From: Caryophanales bacterium
GTDB lineage: Bacteria; Bacillota_I; Bacilli_A; RFN20; CAG-826
NCBI GenBank assembly: GCA_022781015.1
Contig: JALEUF010000079.1
Location: forward strand, 1-8,560
Reading direction: 5' to 3'
DNA: 8,560 nucleotides
Every line of letters starts with the position of its first letter. The stretch's first letter is position 1. The notes under the pieces were generated by a model, which was not told where the DNA came from, searched no databases, and worked only from the letters and a program-made list of their open reading frames with translations. This document shows positions 1-6,726 of the stretch, piece by piece. A program made the translations under genes and the position numbers.

Positions 1-727
1 TGGTAATGAAATCAGCCTTTATTTCATTCTTGATAGGTAAATCGTTAATAGGCTTAGTTTCGCTTACCTTCCTATAATTTGGATTTACATTAAGGTTGAT
101 TGGCTTTGATTTAGAAGTCGGGATAAATTCCTTTTTGATAGTTATCGGAAGCGCCTCATCCTCTTCTTCATCACTTTCATCTTCATCAATCTCTTCTTCA
201 TCAAAAGAATAACCTAGATTATCTATCTTCTTTTTCTTAGTAGGTTCATAAGCCGGAGTTATATTTTCCTCAATATATTCTTCTTCATGTTCACTTTCTT
301 CTTCATTTTGAGGTTCATCAATATCTATATCTTTATCAAAATAAATTGATGCATCCGTATAAGAATCTTCTGTTTTAACAACAGCCCCTATAGAAGAAAA
401 GGCATTGATTCGATATAGCAAACAATCATAAACAAAGAAGACATTCTTGTTTTTCTTACTTTGAAGCAAGACTGATTTTATTGGATCTTCTTTTCCTTCA
501 CCTGAAGTAGATAATATACCACCTAAAATTAAATAATCGTTTTTCTTAAAAGGAAGCGAATTCCCTAATTCTTCTTTTTTAGAAGCAGGATAAAAAAGAC
601 AATCCTCGCTAAACTTAATCTTGCTATGTCTAGATAAAAGCATGGAGGCGAGCTGAAATTGAGCCTTCCCATCATTATAGAGAATGCACTCATTTTCATT
701 TTCTTCTAAATAAACTAGCTTATCCAT
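1..727 (-). CDS. Hypothetical protein with highly acidic segments (partial, C-terminus off the left edge)
   Basis: I do not recognise this protein. Reading leftward from the ATG at 727, the frame stays open for 242 codons to the window edge, so the C-terminus is missing. Residues 1-125 look like a compact domain with alternating hydrophobic strands (for example YLILGGIL at 65-72 and VFFVYDCLLYRI at 97-108) and no signal peptide or membrane helix. Residues 131-154 are rich in Glu and Asp, and 14 of the 16 residues at 176-191 are acidic. A basic KKKK patch at 164-167 separates the two acidic stretches. From about residue 195 the sequence is Lys/Pro/Asn-rich and looks disordered. It is probably a cytoplasmic protein whose folded head is joined by a charged linker to a domain outside the window. 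Codon use matches the neighbours. The start is the only ATG near the divergent promoter, and the ribosome site (TAGGCG) is weak. The reading frame is secure; the function is unknown. Confidence 0.8.
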   Translation of the reverse strand, partial: MDKLVYLEENENECILYNDGKAQFQLASMLLSRHSKIKFSEDCLFYPASKKEELGNSLPFKKNDYLILGGILSTSGEGKEDPIKSVLLQSKKNKNVFFVYDCLLYRINAFSSIGAVVKTEDSYTDASIYFDKDIDIDEPQNEEESEHEEEYIEENITPAYEPTKKKKIDNLGYSFDEEEIDEDESDEEEDEALPITIKKEFIPTSKSKPINLNVNPNYRKVSETKPINDLPIKNEIKADFIT

Positions 728-745
728 AATCGCCTATTAGGTTAT

Positions 746-753
746 ATTATAAT
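746..753. promoter_or_regulatory. Palindromic shared -10 element (ATTATAAT) of a divergent promoter
   Basis: ATTATAAT is its own reverse complement. It gives TATAAT on the plus strand (748-753) and TATAAT on the minus strand (751-746). From the plus copy, transcription would begin near 760 and leave about 17 leader bases with a strong ribosome site before the acetyltransferase ATG at 777. From the minus copy it would begin near 739 and leave about 11 leader bases before the ATG at 727. Neither side has a recognisable TTGACA-like -35 at normal spacing, so the call rests on the two perfect -10 hexamers and their position in a very short gap between divergent genes. Confidence 0.5.
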
Positions 754-760
754 TGAATTT

Positions 761-770
761 AGAGGAAAGG
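761..770 (+). promoter_or_regulatory. Ribosome binding site that fixes the acetyltransferase start
   Basis: AGAGGAAAGG lies 6 bases before the ATG at 777. An in-frame TTG at 753 overlaps the -10 hexamer and has no ribosome site, so it would probably not even be in the mRNA. The ATG at 777 is therefore taken as the start. Confidence 0.75.
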
Positions 771-776
771 CTTACT

Positions 777-1331
777 ATGGATTATCTAATTAGAAAAGGA
801 AATATAGACGACTTAGATTTGATAAATCTATTTCTAGAGAAGGAAAACGACTACATGTCCTTAATGAATTTGCCAAAAATAGATATTCCTGACCTAGAAA
901 AAGAAATTGAAAATGGGAATATTTATATTTTCAAAAAAGGAAAAATCTTATTAGGAGTCTCTTGCGTTTCTTTATCTTTAAAGGATTCATATTTCTCTTT
1001 TACTAAAAGTAGCAAGAAAGAATATGACCTTCTTTATTCTCTTAACTGGAATGGCGAAAACACCGTTATCATCAAATATTTTGCAATTGAAGTCGATTAT
1101 CAAAATAAAGGATTTGGAAAGATATTCCTCGATTCACTTAAATCTAGATTCAAAGATTCTTTCTTCTTTACCGTCTTTAATAGATTCAATACACCTTATA
1201 CTTCTTTCTTAGAGAAAAATAGATTCCTTGGGCCAGTAGAGACTTTAGGATTTGAAATACCAGATAAGTGTTCTTTTCTATATTTCTTGCCCCATAAAAA
1301 GGAGGGCCTTTGTAGTGACCCTGCTTTCTAG
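777..1331 (+). CDS. GNAT family N-acetyltransferase
   Basis: This is a 184-residue cytoplasmic protein with the GCN5-related N-acetyltransferase fold. Such enzymes move an acetyl group from acetyl-CoA to an amine; the acceptor cannot be told from sequence. The acetyl-CoA binding motif A lies at about residues 99-125: the strand IKYFAIEVDY is followed by Q109-N-K-G112-F-G114, matching the family Q/R-x-x-G-x-G loop that grips the pyrophosphate, and then by an amphipathic helix. The N-terminus (YLIRKGNIDDLDLINLF) has the usual GNAT beta1-alpha1 pattern. A C-terminal FLEKNRFLGP segment at about 144-153 resembles the motif B region, where a substrate-specific loop follows. There is no signal peptide or membrane helix. 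The start at 777 is chosen from its ribosome site. The gene is transcribed from the divergent promoter shared with the acidic protein. Its stop overlaps the convergent exporter gene by 4 bases. Fold is confident; substrate is unknown. Confidence 0.88.
   Translation: MDYLIRKGNIDDLDLINLFLEKENDYMSLMNLPKIDIPDLEKEIENGNIYIFKKGKILLGVSCVSLSLKDSYFSFTKSSKKEYDLLYSLNWNGENTVIIKYFAIEVDYQNKGFGKIFLDSLKSRFKDSFFFTVFNRFNTPYTSFLEKNRFLGPVETLGFEIPDKCSFLYFLPHKKEGLCSDPAF
1298..1311 (-). terminator. Possible weak terminator for the exporter operon, inside the acetyltransferase gene
   Basis: On the minus strand, 5-base arms AAAGG and CCTTT flank a CCCT loop, and the T-run continues for two more bases (TTTTT in all). 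It lies about 17 bases past the last exporter stop codon. The stem is short, so it would be inefficient. No better terminator exists on either side of the convergent junction. Confidence 0.25.
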
Positions 1332-3049
1332 GCTAATTGAGAATTATATAAATTATAGAAGAAGCCTTGCTTTGACATAAGTTCTTCAAAATTGCCTTGT
1401 TCAATCATTGCCCCATCTTTTAAGACAACAATCAAATCGGAGTTTTGGATTGTAGACAATCTATGTGCAACTACTAAAGAAGTCTTTCCTTTCATTAATG
1501 AATCAAAAGAAGAAGACAAGGCCAGTTCGGTTCTTAAGTCGATATTTGAGGTAGCTTCATCTAAGACTACTATTTCAGGTTCGATAAGCATAATCCTAGC
1601 AACGCAGAGAAGTTGCTTTTCGCCACTAGATAAATTGGAAGAATTGGAGATGTATGTATCATATCCTTTTGGAAGTCTTCTAATAAAATCGTCCGCATGG
1701 GCCTTTTTACTAGCTGCAACAATTTCTTCCATGCTCGCACTAGGTTTGCCAAAGGCTATATTTTCTTTTATGGTCCCATGACTTAGCCAAGTGTCTTGTA
1801 GAACCATGCCGATATGGCTTCTTAAATCATGCTTGGAATATGTTCTAGATTCCTTCCCATTAATATAGAATCCACCTTGTTGAGGATCATAGAATCTCAT
1901 TAATAAATTAATAATGGTAGTCTTACCACATCCAGTCGGACCTACTAAAGCAATTTTATGTCCTTTATAGATATCCAAATTGAAATTAGAGATGATTTGC
2001 CTTTTCCCATCATAAGAGAAATTCATGGATTTGGCTTCTAGAGTATTAACCTTGCCATCAATAAATTCTTTTCCTTCATCAACGTCATCTTTTTCTGCAA
2101 GGACTTCATTAACTCTTTTTAAAGAAGTAAGGGCATATAAGATGTCACTAGAAGCATCAGATATTTCATTAAATGGAGTCATGTATTGAAGAGAATATGT
2201 TAGGAAAGAAGATAATGATCCAACAGTAAGAAGTCCAACTCCAACATTAATATTGTCATTAATAAACCACGCCCCTACTAAAATCAATATGGCATATATA
2301 GAGTTATTAATTACCCTAGTGGCAGGATTAATCCAGCTAGCAGCAAAAGCAGCCTTGAAGTTCTTTTCCTTAACATCTTTATTCTTAACTAGGAAAGAAG
2401 ATAATCTATCATCTTCAAGTTGATATGCCTGAACTGTTTCTAGATTTGAAATAGTTTCTAATCCAAAGGAAGAAAGTTCACCTAATTTAGCATTTTGTTC
2501 CCTAAAATATTTGGCATTCCTGCTAGAAATGAATTTAGAGACAATAAGCGATATTGGGGTTAATAAAACCACGATTAAACCTAATACATAATTTAGATAG
2601 AACATGAATACAAGGGTGACGATAATCTGCACCACCCCTTCATATAAAGCACCTGCCCCATTTATTAATCCGGTCTGGACATTTTCGATGTCGGAAATAA
2701 GTCTTAATAACAAATCTCCATGGGGATGTGTATCTAGATAAGAAATAGAAACCCTATTGAATTTAGAAAAGACATCATCTCTCATTTTCTTAACAACATT
2801 ATGTCCGAGTAAAGAAACAAGGATATCGAAGAAATAACGGAAAATAGAACCGAGCAGCAACAAGCCAATCCCGACATATAGGTATACCATTATGTTAAAA
2901 TCGCCTGCTTTCATTTTATTGATTACTAGACCCGTAATAAATGGAATAGATAATTTGCAGACAACAGAGCAAGTGGCAAATAGCAAGGAGGCAATAGCTA
3001 ATTTCGTATCGCCTTTAATATATCTTTTAATATTACTTAGATTGTTCAT
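1328..3049 (-). CDS. ABC exporter half-transporter, catalytic subunit of a heterodimer (ABC membrane domain + ATPase)
   Basis: This 573-residue protein is a half-size ABC exporter: a type I exporter membrane domain (six helices between about residues 15 and 290) fused to an ATPase domain (about 335-573). The ATPase motifs are Walker A GPTGCGKT at 370-377, Q-loop Gln418, signature LSSGE at 473-477, Walker B ending in LDE with catalytic Glu498, and switch His529. Hydrolysis residues are therefore intact, but the signature departs from LSGGQ at two positions. In a heterodimer with the upstream subunit, this chain would supply Walker A/B to the consensus ATP site and its poor signature to the degenerate site, like BmrD or TM288. 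The start overlaps the end of the upstream gene by 17 bases. Its ribosome site AGGTGA (3061-3056) lies 6 bases before the ATG and inside that gene, so the two are probably translationally coupled. Substrate unknown: drug, lipid or peptide are all possible. Confidence 0.93.
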   Translation of the reverse strand: MNNLSNIKRYIKGDTKLAIASLLFATCSVVCKLSIPFITGLVINKMKAGDFNIMVYLYVGIGLLLLGSIFRYFFDILVSLLGHNVVKKMRDDVFSKFNRVSISYLDTHPHGDLLLRLISDIENVQTGLINGAGALYEGVVQIIVTLVFMFYLNYVLGLIVVLLTPISLIVSKFISSRNAKYFREQNAKLGELSSFGLETISNLETVQAYQLEDDRLSSFLVKNKDVKEKNFKAAFAASWINPATRVINNSIYAILILVGAWFINDNINVGVGLLTVGSLSSFLTYSLQYMTPFNEISDASSDILYALTSLKRVNEVLAEKDDVDEGKEFIDGKVNTLEAKSMNFSYDGKRQIISNFNLDIYKGHKIALVGPTGCGKTTIINLLMRFYDPQQGGFYINGKESRTYSKHDLRSHIGMVLQDTWLSHGTIKENIAFGKPSASMEEIVAASKKAHADDFIRRLPKGYDTYISNSSNLSSGEKQLLCVARIMLIEPEIVVLDEATSNIDLRTELALSSSFDSLMKGKTSLVVAHRLSTIQNSDLIVVLKDGAMIEQGNFEELMSKQGFFYNLYNSQLA

Positions 3050-4793
3050 TTTTCTTCACCTGCGCTTCAAAGATTTCTTTATAGATAGAACAATTCTTTA
3101 ATAATTCTTCATGCTTTCCTCTCCCAACAATTTCACCCTTATCAAGGACATATATGCAATCGCAATTCTTAATTGATGTTGCCCGTTGGGAAACTATGAT
3201 TGTAGTTAATCCTTTAATTGAAGAAATATTTTTCCTGACTAAGGAATCGCTTTTATAATCTAAAGCCGAAGTTGAATCATCTAGAATCAAGATAGGACGA
3301 TGGCTTAACAAGGCTCTTGCAATTAATAGCCTTTGCTTTTGTCCTCCAGAGAAATTAGTCCCATTTTCTTCAACTTCATGGTCAAAATAATCTTTATATC
3401 TAGATACAAATTCTTCACTTAATGATAATTTCAATGCTTCTATTATCTCTTCATCACTTGCATCTTTATTTGATAAAAGCAAATTGGATTTAATCGTACC
3501 TTTGAAAAATTCAGGACGTTGAAAGACAATGGCAAATTGGCTTCTAAGTTCTTTTAGATTGAGCTCTTTTAGATTGATATTCCCATAATATATATTTCCA
3601 ACGCTAGGATCTCTAAATCTATTCAATAAGCTTATCAAAGTGGATTTGCCTGAACCAGTTCCCCCGATAATCCCAATGCTTTCACCTTTATTAATGCTTA
3701 GATTAATATTAGATAAAGCCATTGTTTCGCCTCCGAAAGAAACTCCAGCATCTTCTAATCTTAATAATTCTTCTTTTTCTTTTATAAGAGGGAGAGGCTT
3801 AGATGAAATAGAAGCAATCCTTCCTTCAATACAAAAGAAATCATCAATACGTTTTTTAGAAGCATAGGCTTTAGATAATGATGTTACCAATCTAGTAAAC
3901 ATGATTAACGCCGCTAAAGACTGGGTCAAAAATGACATGATGGCCACTATTCCACCAATCGATAAAGAAGAATTTAATCCGTCTTTTGCACCTATATAAA
4001 TAACCAATATGATAGCCAAGTTTACAAAAGCAAATGTCAAAGGATTGATTATTGCATTGATTTTGGAAATCAATATGGCTTGTTTCCTATATTTGCTAGT
4101 TTCGTCTTTAAAAGAAGATATTTCTTCGTCTTCCTTATTAAAAGCCCTTATTACCCTGCCCCCAACAATATAATCATCGCCATAGCTATTTAGATTATCT
4201 AAACTATGTTGCAACGCAGCATATTGCTTTGGGGTTAGGTAGATTACCAAAAATATAACTAAGGCACATAAAAGCAAGGAAGAAAGAACAATTAGACCTG
4301 CTAAAGGAGAAATAATAAAGGAAGCAACAATTGATCCGATTACTAGAAATGGGGCTCTTACTGCTAATCTCATAAGCATGAAGACACCGTTTTGGACTGA
4401 TATAGCATCTGAGGTCAATAAATTAAGCGCCTTGGCTTTACCAAATTCTTCGACTTGGGCAATGCTTAATGAATTCAAATGGGAATAGATTTCTCTTTTT
4501 AAATCATAGCTAAATTCGCTAGATGTCTTAGATGAAACATATTGGGTAATCATCGTGGCAAAAAAGCCAATAAAGGCAAGGCCTAATACGATTAAGCAAG
4601 AATATAAAATGAAATTTTTATCATGAAAATGAGTTCCATTCTCATTTAGTCCCTGGTCAATAATTGAAGAAACAATAAAAGGGACAACAAGCTCGCAAAC
4701 TACTTCCACTCCCTTTAATATTGGGGCGATTATTACTTTTGCCCTATATTTTTTTAACACACCAAAAGAGGTCATCTTTTTCTTTTTATCCAT
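3033..4793 (-). CDS. ABC exporter half-transporter, degenerate-site subunit of a heterodimer
   Basis: This is a 586-residue half-exporter with six membrane helices (about 20-305) and a C-terminal ATPase domain (about 340-586). Motifs, numbered from this start: Walker A GGTGSGKS at 377-384, Q-loop Gln425 and a canonical signature FSGGQ at 481-485. Walker B reads LDDSTS, so Asp506 replaces the catalytic Glu, and Gln536 (VSQRATS) replaces the switch His. This pair of changes marks the non-hydrolysing member of heterodimeric exporters such as BmrC and TM287. Its intact signature would complete the catalytic site of the downstream partner. RVIRAFNKEDEE at 213-224 is the typical exporter coupling segment. 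An ATG 21 bases upstream at 4814 (7 residues longer, MKERRAY) is also in frame, but the ATG at 4793 has the better ribosome site, AGAAGGG. The gene follows the 7-helix protein after 24 bases, or 3 bases with the longer start. It is the second gene of a three-gene operon. Confidence 0.93.
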   Translation of the reverse strand: MDKKKKMTSFGVLKKYRAKVIIAPILKGVEVVCELVVPFIVSSIIDQGLNENGTHFHDKNFILYSCLIVLGLAFIGFFATMITQYVSSKTSSEFSYDLKREIYSHLNSLSIAQVEEFGKAKALNLLTSDAISVQNGVFMLMRLAVRAPFLVIGSIVASFIISPLAGLIVLSSLLLCALVIFLVIYLTPKQYAALQHSLDNLNSYGDDYIVGGRVIRAFNKEDEEISSFKDETSKYRKQAILISKINAIINPLTFAFVNLAIILVIYIGAKDGLNSSLSIGGIVAIMSFLTQSLAALIMFTRLVTSLSKAYASKKRIDDFFCIEGRIASISSKPLPLIKEKEELLRLEDAGVSFGGETMALSNINLSINKGESIGIIGGTGSGKSTLISLLNRFRDPSVGNIYYGNINLKELNLKELRSQFAIVFQRPEFFKGTIKSNLLLSNKDASDEEIIEALKLSLSEEFVSRYKDYFDHEVEENGTNFSGGQKQRLLIARALLSHRPILILDDSTSALDYKSDSLVRKNISSIKGLTTIIVSQRATSIKNCDCIYVLDKGEIVGRGKHEELLKNCSIYKEIFEAQVKKNEQSK

Positions 4794-4798
4794 ATATG

Positions 4799-4805
4799 CC
4801 CTTCT
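4799..4805 (-). promoter_or_regulatory. Ribosome binding site favouring the 4793 start of the upstream exporter subunit
   Basis: AGAAGGG ends 5 bases before the ATG at 4793. The in-frame ATG at 4814 follows two consecutive TAA codons, and its nearest purine-rich stretch (AGGA) is about 15 bases away, too far for normal initiation. Confidence 0.6.
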
Positions 4806-4817
4806 TTCTTTCATTTA

Positions 4818-5504
4818 TTAAATCAAGAATCCTATAATGGCAAAGCCAATAAAGGAAATGAATACTAATGGTAATAGACATTTTATTTTCTTGTCGTTAA
4901 TCATTCCAATTTGACCGAGTCCATATCCAATAAGAAAAATAGCATTAGGAATATAAAGGAAAGAAATTGGAGAAGTAAAATCATTGGCGACATTATCCAA
5001 AGTAAGGATGCTAGCCAAACTAATAATTACTAACACGACTGTCCCGATATAGGAAAAAATTTCATATCGTTTGCTAAGTAATCCCTTCCTAGCAAAAATA
5101 ATGGAAGTAATCTTAATCGTAGCAACAATCCCGGCAAGAAATATAAATACGGAATTATTCAACAAAGTCTCGCTAGAAGAAGTGATGTTACTCAAATCTT
5201 TATCCAAATATCTTTCTAAATAAATCAATATAAGGAAGAATAAGACTAATGAAATAGTCCCTCCAATCCTAAGAAATCTTTCTATTTTTTCACTTAATTG
5301 ACGTTCGTAACATCTACAAATTAATGGAAAAAAGAAGAAAAACTGAAAAGCTAAGGCGAATATCAAATTTAATCCATATCCCAATCTAAGATAGTTATAT
5401 TCGATACAAGGGATAACAACAATGGAAGCCAAGCAGAATAGGAGGCAAATTATGCTTATAGCAAGTATTAGTTTTCTTTTTTCTTTAAGAAAAGAAGTAT
5501 CCAT
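4818..5504 (-). CDS. Seven-helix integral membrane protein of unknown function, first gene of the exporter operon
   Basis: I do not recognise the family. The 228 residues are almost all membrane: hydrophobic helices at about 11-32, 43-63, 80-99, 115-138, 149-168, 180-201 and 208-228. Basic clusters lie before helix 1 (KEKRK), after helix 2 (RCYERQLSEKIERFLR), after helix 4 (ARKGLLSKR) and after helix 6 (NDKKIK). By the positive-inside rule this gives a cytoplasmic N-terminus and an outside C-terminus. The acidic, Ser-rich loop at 100-114 would be outside. Helix 2 contains a run of five Phe. There is no enzyme motif and no cleavable signal. It is the first gene of an operon with the two exporter halves, only 3-24 bases upstream of the next start, so a role as an accessory or immunity-like partner of the exporter is reasonable but not shown. 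No Shine-Dalgarno sequence precedes the ATG, and a -10 box sits 7 bases upstream, so the mRNA is probably leaderless. Confidence 0.85.
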   Translation of the reverse strand: MDTSFLKEKRKLILAISIICLLFCLASIVVIPCIEYNYLRLGYGLNLIFALAFQFFFFFPLICRCYERQLSEKIERFLRIGGTISLVLFFLILIYLERYLDKDLSNITSSSETLLNNSVFIFLAGIVATIKITSIIFARKGLLSKRYEIFSYIGTVVLVIISLASILTLDNVANDFTSPISFLYIPNAIFLIGYGLGQIGMINDKKIKCLLPLVFISFIGFAIIGFLI

Positions 5505-5511
5505 GTGGTTG

Positions 5512-5517
5512 ATTATA
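5512..5517 (-). promoter_or_regulatory. -10 box of the membrane protein-exporter operon (leaderless start)
   Basis: A perfect TATAAT on the minus strand is followed by 7 bases and then the ATG at 5504. Initiation at the usual distance would put +1 at 5505 or 5504, on or beside the start codon. No purine-rich ribosome site lies between. The -35 region is poor at 16-18 base spacing. No other in-frame ATG occurs until residue 201 of the protein. Confidence 0.55.
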
Positions 5518-5533
5518 CCTAATTTTTACTAAT

Positions 5534-5561
5534 TTGAGTTATATTTATATTCGTTTATGCT
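5534..5561 (+). promoter_or_regulatory. plsX: Probable plsX promoter
   Basis: TTGAGT (5534-5539) and TATGCT (5556-5561) are 16 bases apart, each matching 4 of 6 consensus bases. The resulting leader of about 20 bases contains the ribosome site AAGGAAG at 5575-5581, 7 bases before the ATG. The hexamers are modest and no better pair exists in the gap. Confidence 0.4.
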
Positions 5562-5588
5562 TAAATAAAAGAAAAAGGAAGTAGAAAA

Positions 5589-6587
5589 ATGAAGATAATG
5601 TTAGATTGCCTAGGTGGGGATTTAGCCCCAAAAGCTCCTATTGAAGGGGCAAAAGAGGCCTTAAAAAGAGATAAATCCCTTAACCTAGTCTTATTAGGCG
5701 ATGAAAATGAAATCAAAACCGGATTAGGCAATGATTATGATCCAAATAGAGTTGAGATAATTAATGCACCTACTGCTGTTTTAAATACCGATCACCCCGC
5801 ATTATTTTTAAAACAAAAACCAGATTCTTCTTTAGCAGTCGGCTATGAAAACCTTAGAAAAAGAGATGATATAGATGCATTTGTTTCCGCTGGTCCAACC
5901 GGTGCTATTTTAACTGGTGGAGTATTACGTTTAGGGAGACTAAAAGGAGTTGAACGCCCTGCTTTAATGGCAACATTACCAACTAGAACTGGAAAATTAA
6001 TTAGATTAGTCGATGTTGGTGCGAATATGGATTGCAAGGCTTCATATTTACTTCAATTTGCCCTGATGGCGGATACTTATCTAAAACTAAACGGCATCGA
6101 AAATCCTAGGATTGGATTATTAAATGTTGGTTCAGAAGAAGGAAAAGGAAACGAACTTGCTAAAGAAACATTCAATTTATTAAAAGAAGCAAATATCAAT
6201 TTTGTTGGCAATATCGAAGGAGACCATGTATTAAAAGGAGAAGCTGATGCCATTGTCTGTGATGGTTTCTGGGGAAATGTCTTCTTAAAAGCCACGGAAG
6301 AAGCCTGCTACTATATCTCTGATTTATTTAAGGAAGCCTTATATAAAAATATCTTCACTAAATTAGGTGCACTCCTTCAACTAAAAGGATTAAAGAAAGT
6401 AAAAGAACCTTTCAATTATGCTAAAAAAGCCTGTGCCCCATTGCTAGGTTGCAAGAAAATAGTCTTAAAATGCCACGGCAAATCTGATTCACTTACATTT
6501 ACCGAAACCATATTAGAAGCATCTAGGCTTGCCGAAAATAAATTAATCGAAAAGCTTAGCAATGCCTTAAATGTCGAAAAAGAATAA
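5589..6587 (+). CDS. plsX: Phosphate acyltransferase PlsX
   Basis: PlsX is a peripheral membrane enzyme that converts acyl-ACP plus phosphate to acyl-phosphate. PlsY then uses this to acylate glycerol-3-phosphate, the first step of phospholipid synthesis in most Gram-positive bacteria. The 332-residue length is normal. Family motifs run in order: MKIMLDCLGGDLAPKAPIEG at the N-terminus (family DxMGGDxAP), SAGPTGAIL at 100-108, RPALMATLPT at 123-132, DVGAN at 142-146, LLNVGSEEGKGNEL at 177-190, CDGFWGNVFLKATEE at 224-238 and HGKSDS at 296-301. The SAG-N-TGA motif usually seen has Pro103 in place of Asn here. The start is well supported by AAGGAAG 7 bases upstream. Unlike the common fapR-plsX-fabD-fabG-acpP cluster, the gene stands alone: it is divergent from the exporter operon and followed by a terminator. 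Confidence 0.96.
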   Translation: MKIMLDCLGGDLAPKAPIEGAKEALKRDKSLNLVLLGDENEIKTGLGNDYDPNRVEIINAPTAVLNTDHPALFLKQKPDSSLAVGYENLRKRDDIDAFVSAGPTGAILTGGVLRLGRLKGVERPALMATLPTRTGKLIRLVDVGANMDCKASYLLQFALMADTYLKLNGIENPRIGLLNVGSEEGKGNELAKETFNLLKEANINFVGNIEGDHVLKGEADAIVCDGFWGNVFLKATEEACYYISDLFKEALYKNIFTKLGALLQLKGLKKVKEPFNYAKKACAPLLGCKKIVLKCHGKSDSLTFTETILEASRLAENKLIEKLSNALNVEKE

Positions 6588-6605
6588 ATAATCGTTTATT
6601 AAAAC

Positions 6606-6633
6606 ATCACTCTTAGCAATAAGGGTGATTTTT
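6606..6633 (+). terminator. Rho-independent terminator of plsX
   Basis: Arms ATCACTCTT (6606-6614) and AAGGGTGAT (6621-6629) pair over 9 positions with one T-G wobble. The loop is AGCAAT and the downstream tail is TTTTT. It starts 18 bases after the plsX stop codon, separating plsX from the SGNH hydrolase gene. Confidence 0.85.
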
Positions 6634-6648
6634 AATATAGGCAATTAA

Positions 6649-6677
6649 TTGAAGTAGAATAAACCTAATCTTAGAAT
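6649..6677 (+). promoter_or_regulatory. Promoter of the SGNH hydrolase gene
   Basis: TTGAAG (6649-6654) and TAGAAT (6672-6677) are separated by 17 bases, matching 4 of 6 and 5 of 6 consensus bases. Transcription would begin near 6684 and give a leader of about 43 bases. The ribosome site GCAGGA (6715-6720) lies 6 bases before the ATG at 6727. Confidence 0.6.
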
Positions 6678-6726
6678 AGAACCGTTAAATTGCTCCTTTG
6701 CAAATAGTTAGAAAGCAGGATTAAAG

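Noticed and set aside
753..776. TTG at 753 as the acetyltransferase start
   Set aside because: It overlaps the -10 hexamer, has no ribosome site, and the ATG at 777 follows a strong one.
1392..3867. Several open frames of 60-129 codons on the plus strand across the exporter genes
   Set aside because: They lie antisense to well-conserved exporter domains, resemble no known protein, and have no ribosome sites; they are by-products of AT-rich coding sequence.
6690..6703. Small TTGC/GCAA hairpin with a TCCTTT loop in the leader of the SGNH gene, as a riboswitch or anti-ribosome-site element
   Set aside because: The stem is only 4 bases and the loop does not pair well with the actual ribosome site GCAGGA; no known riboswitch core is present.
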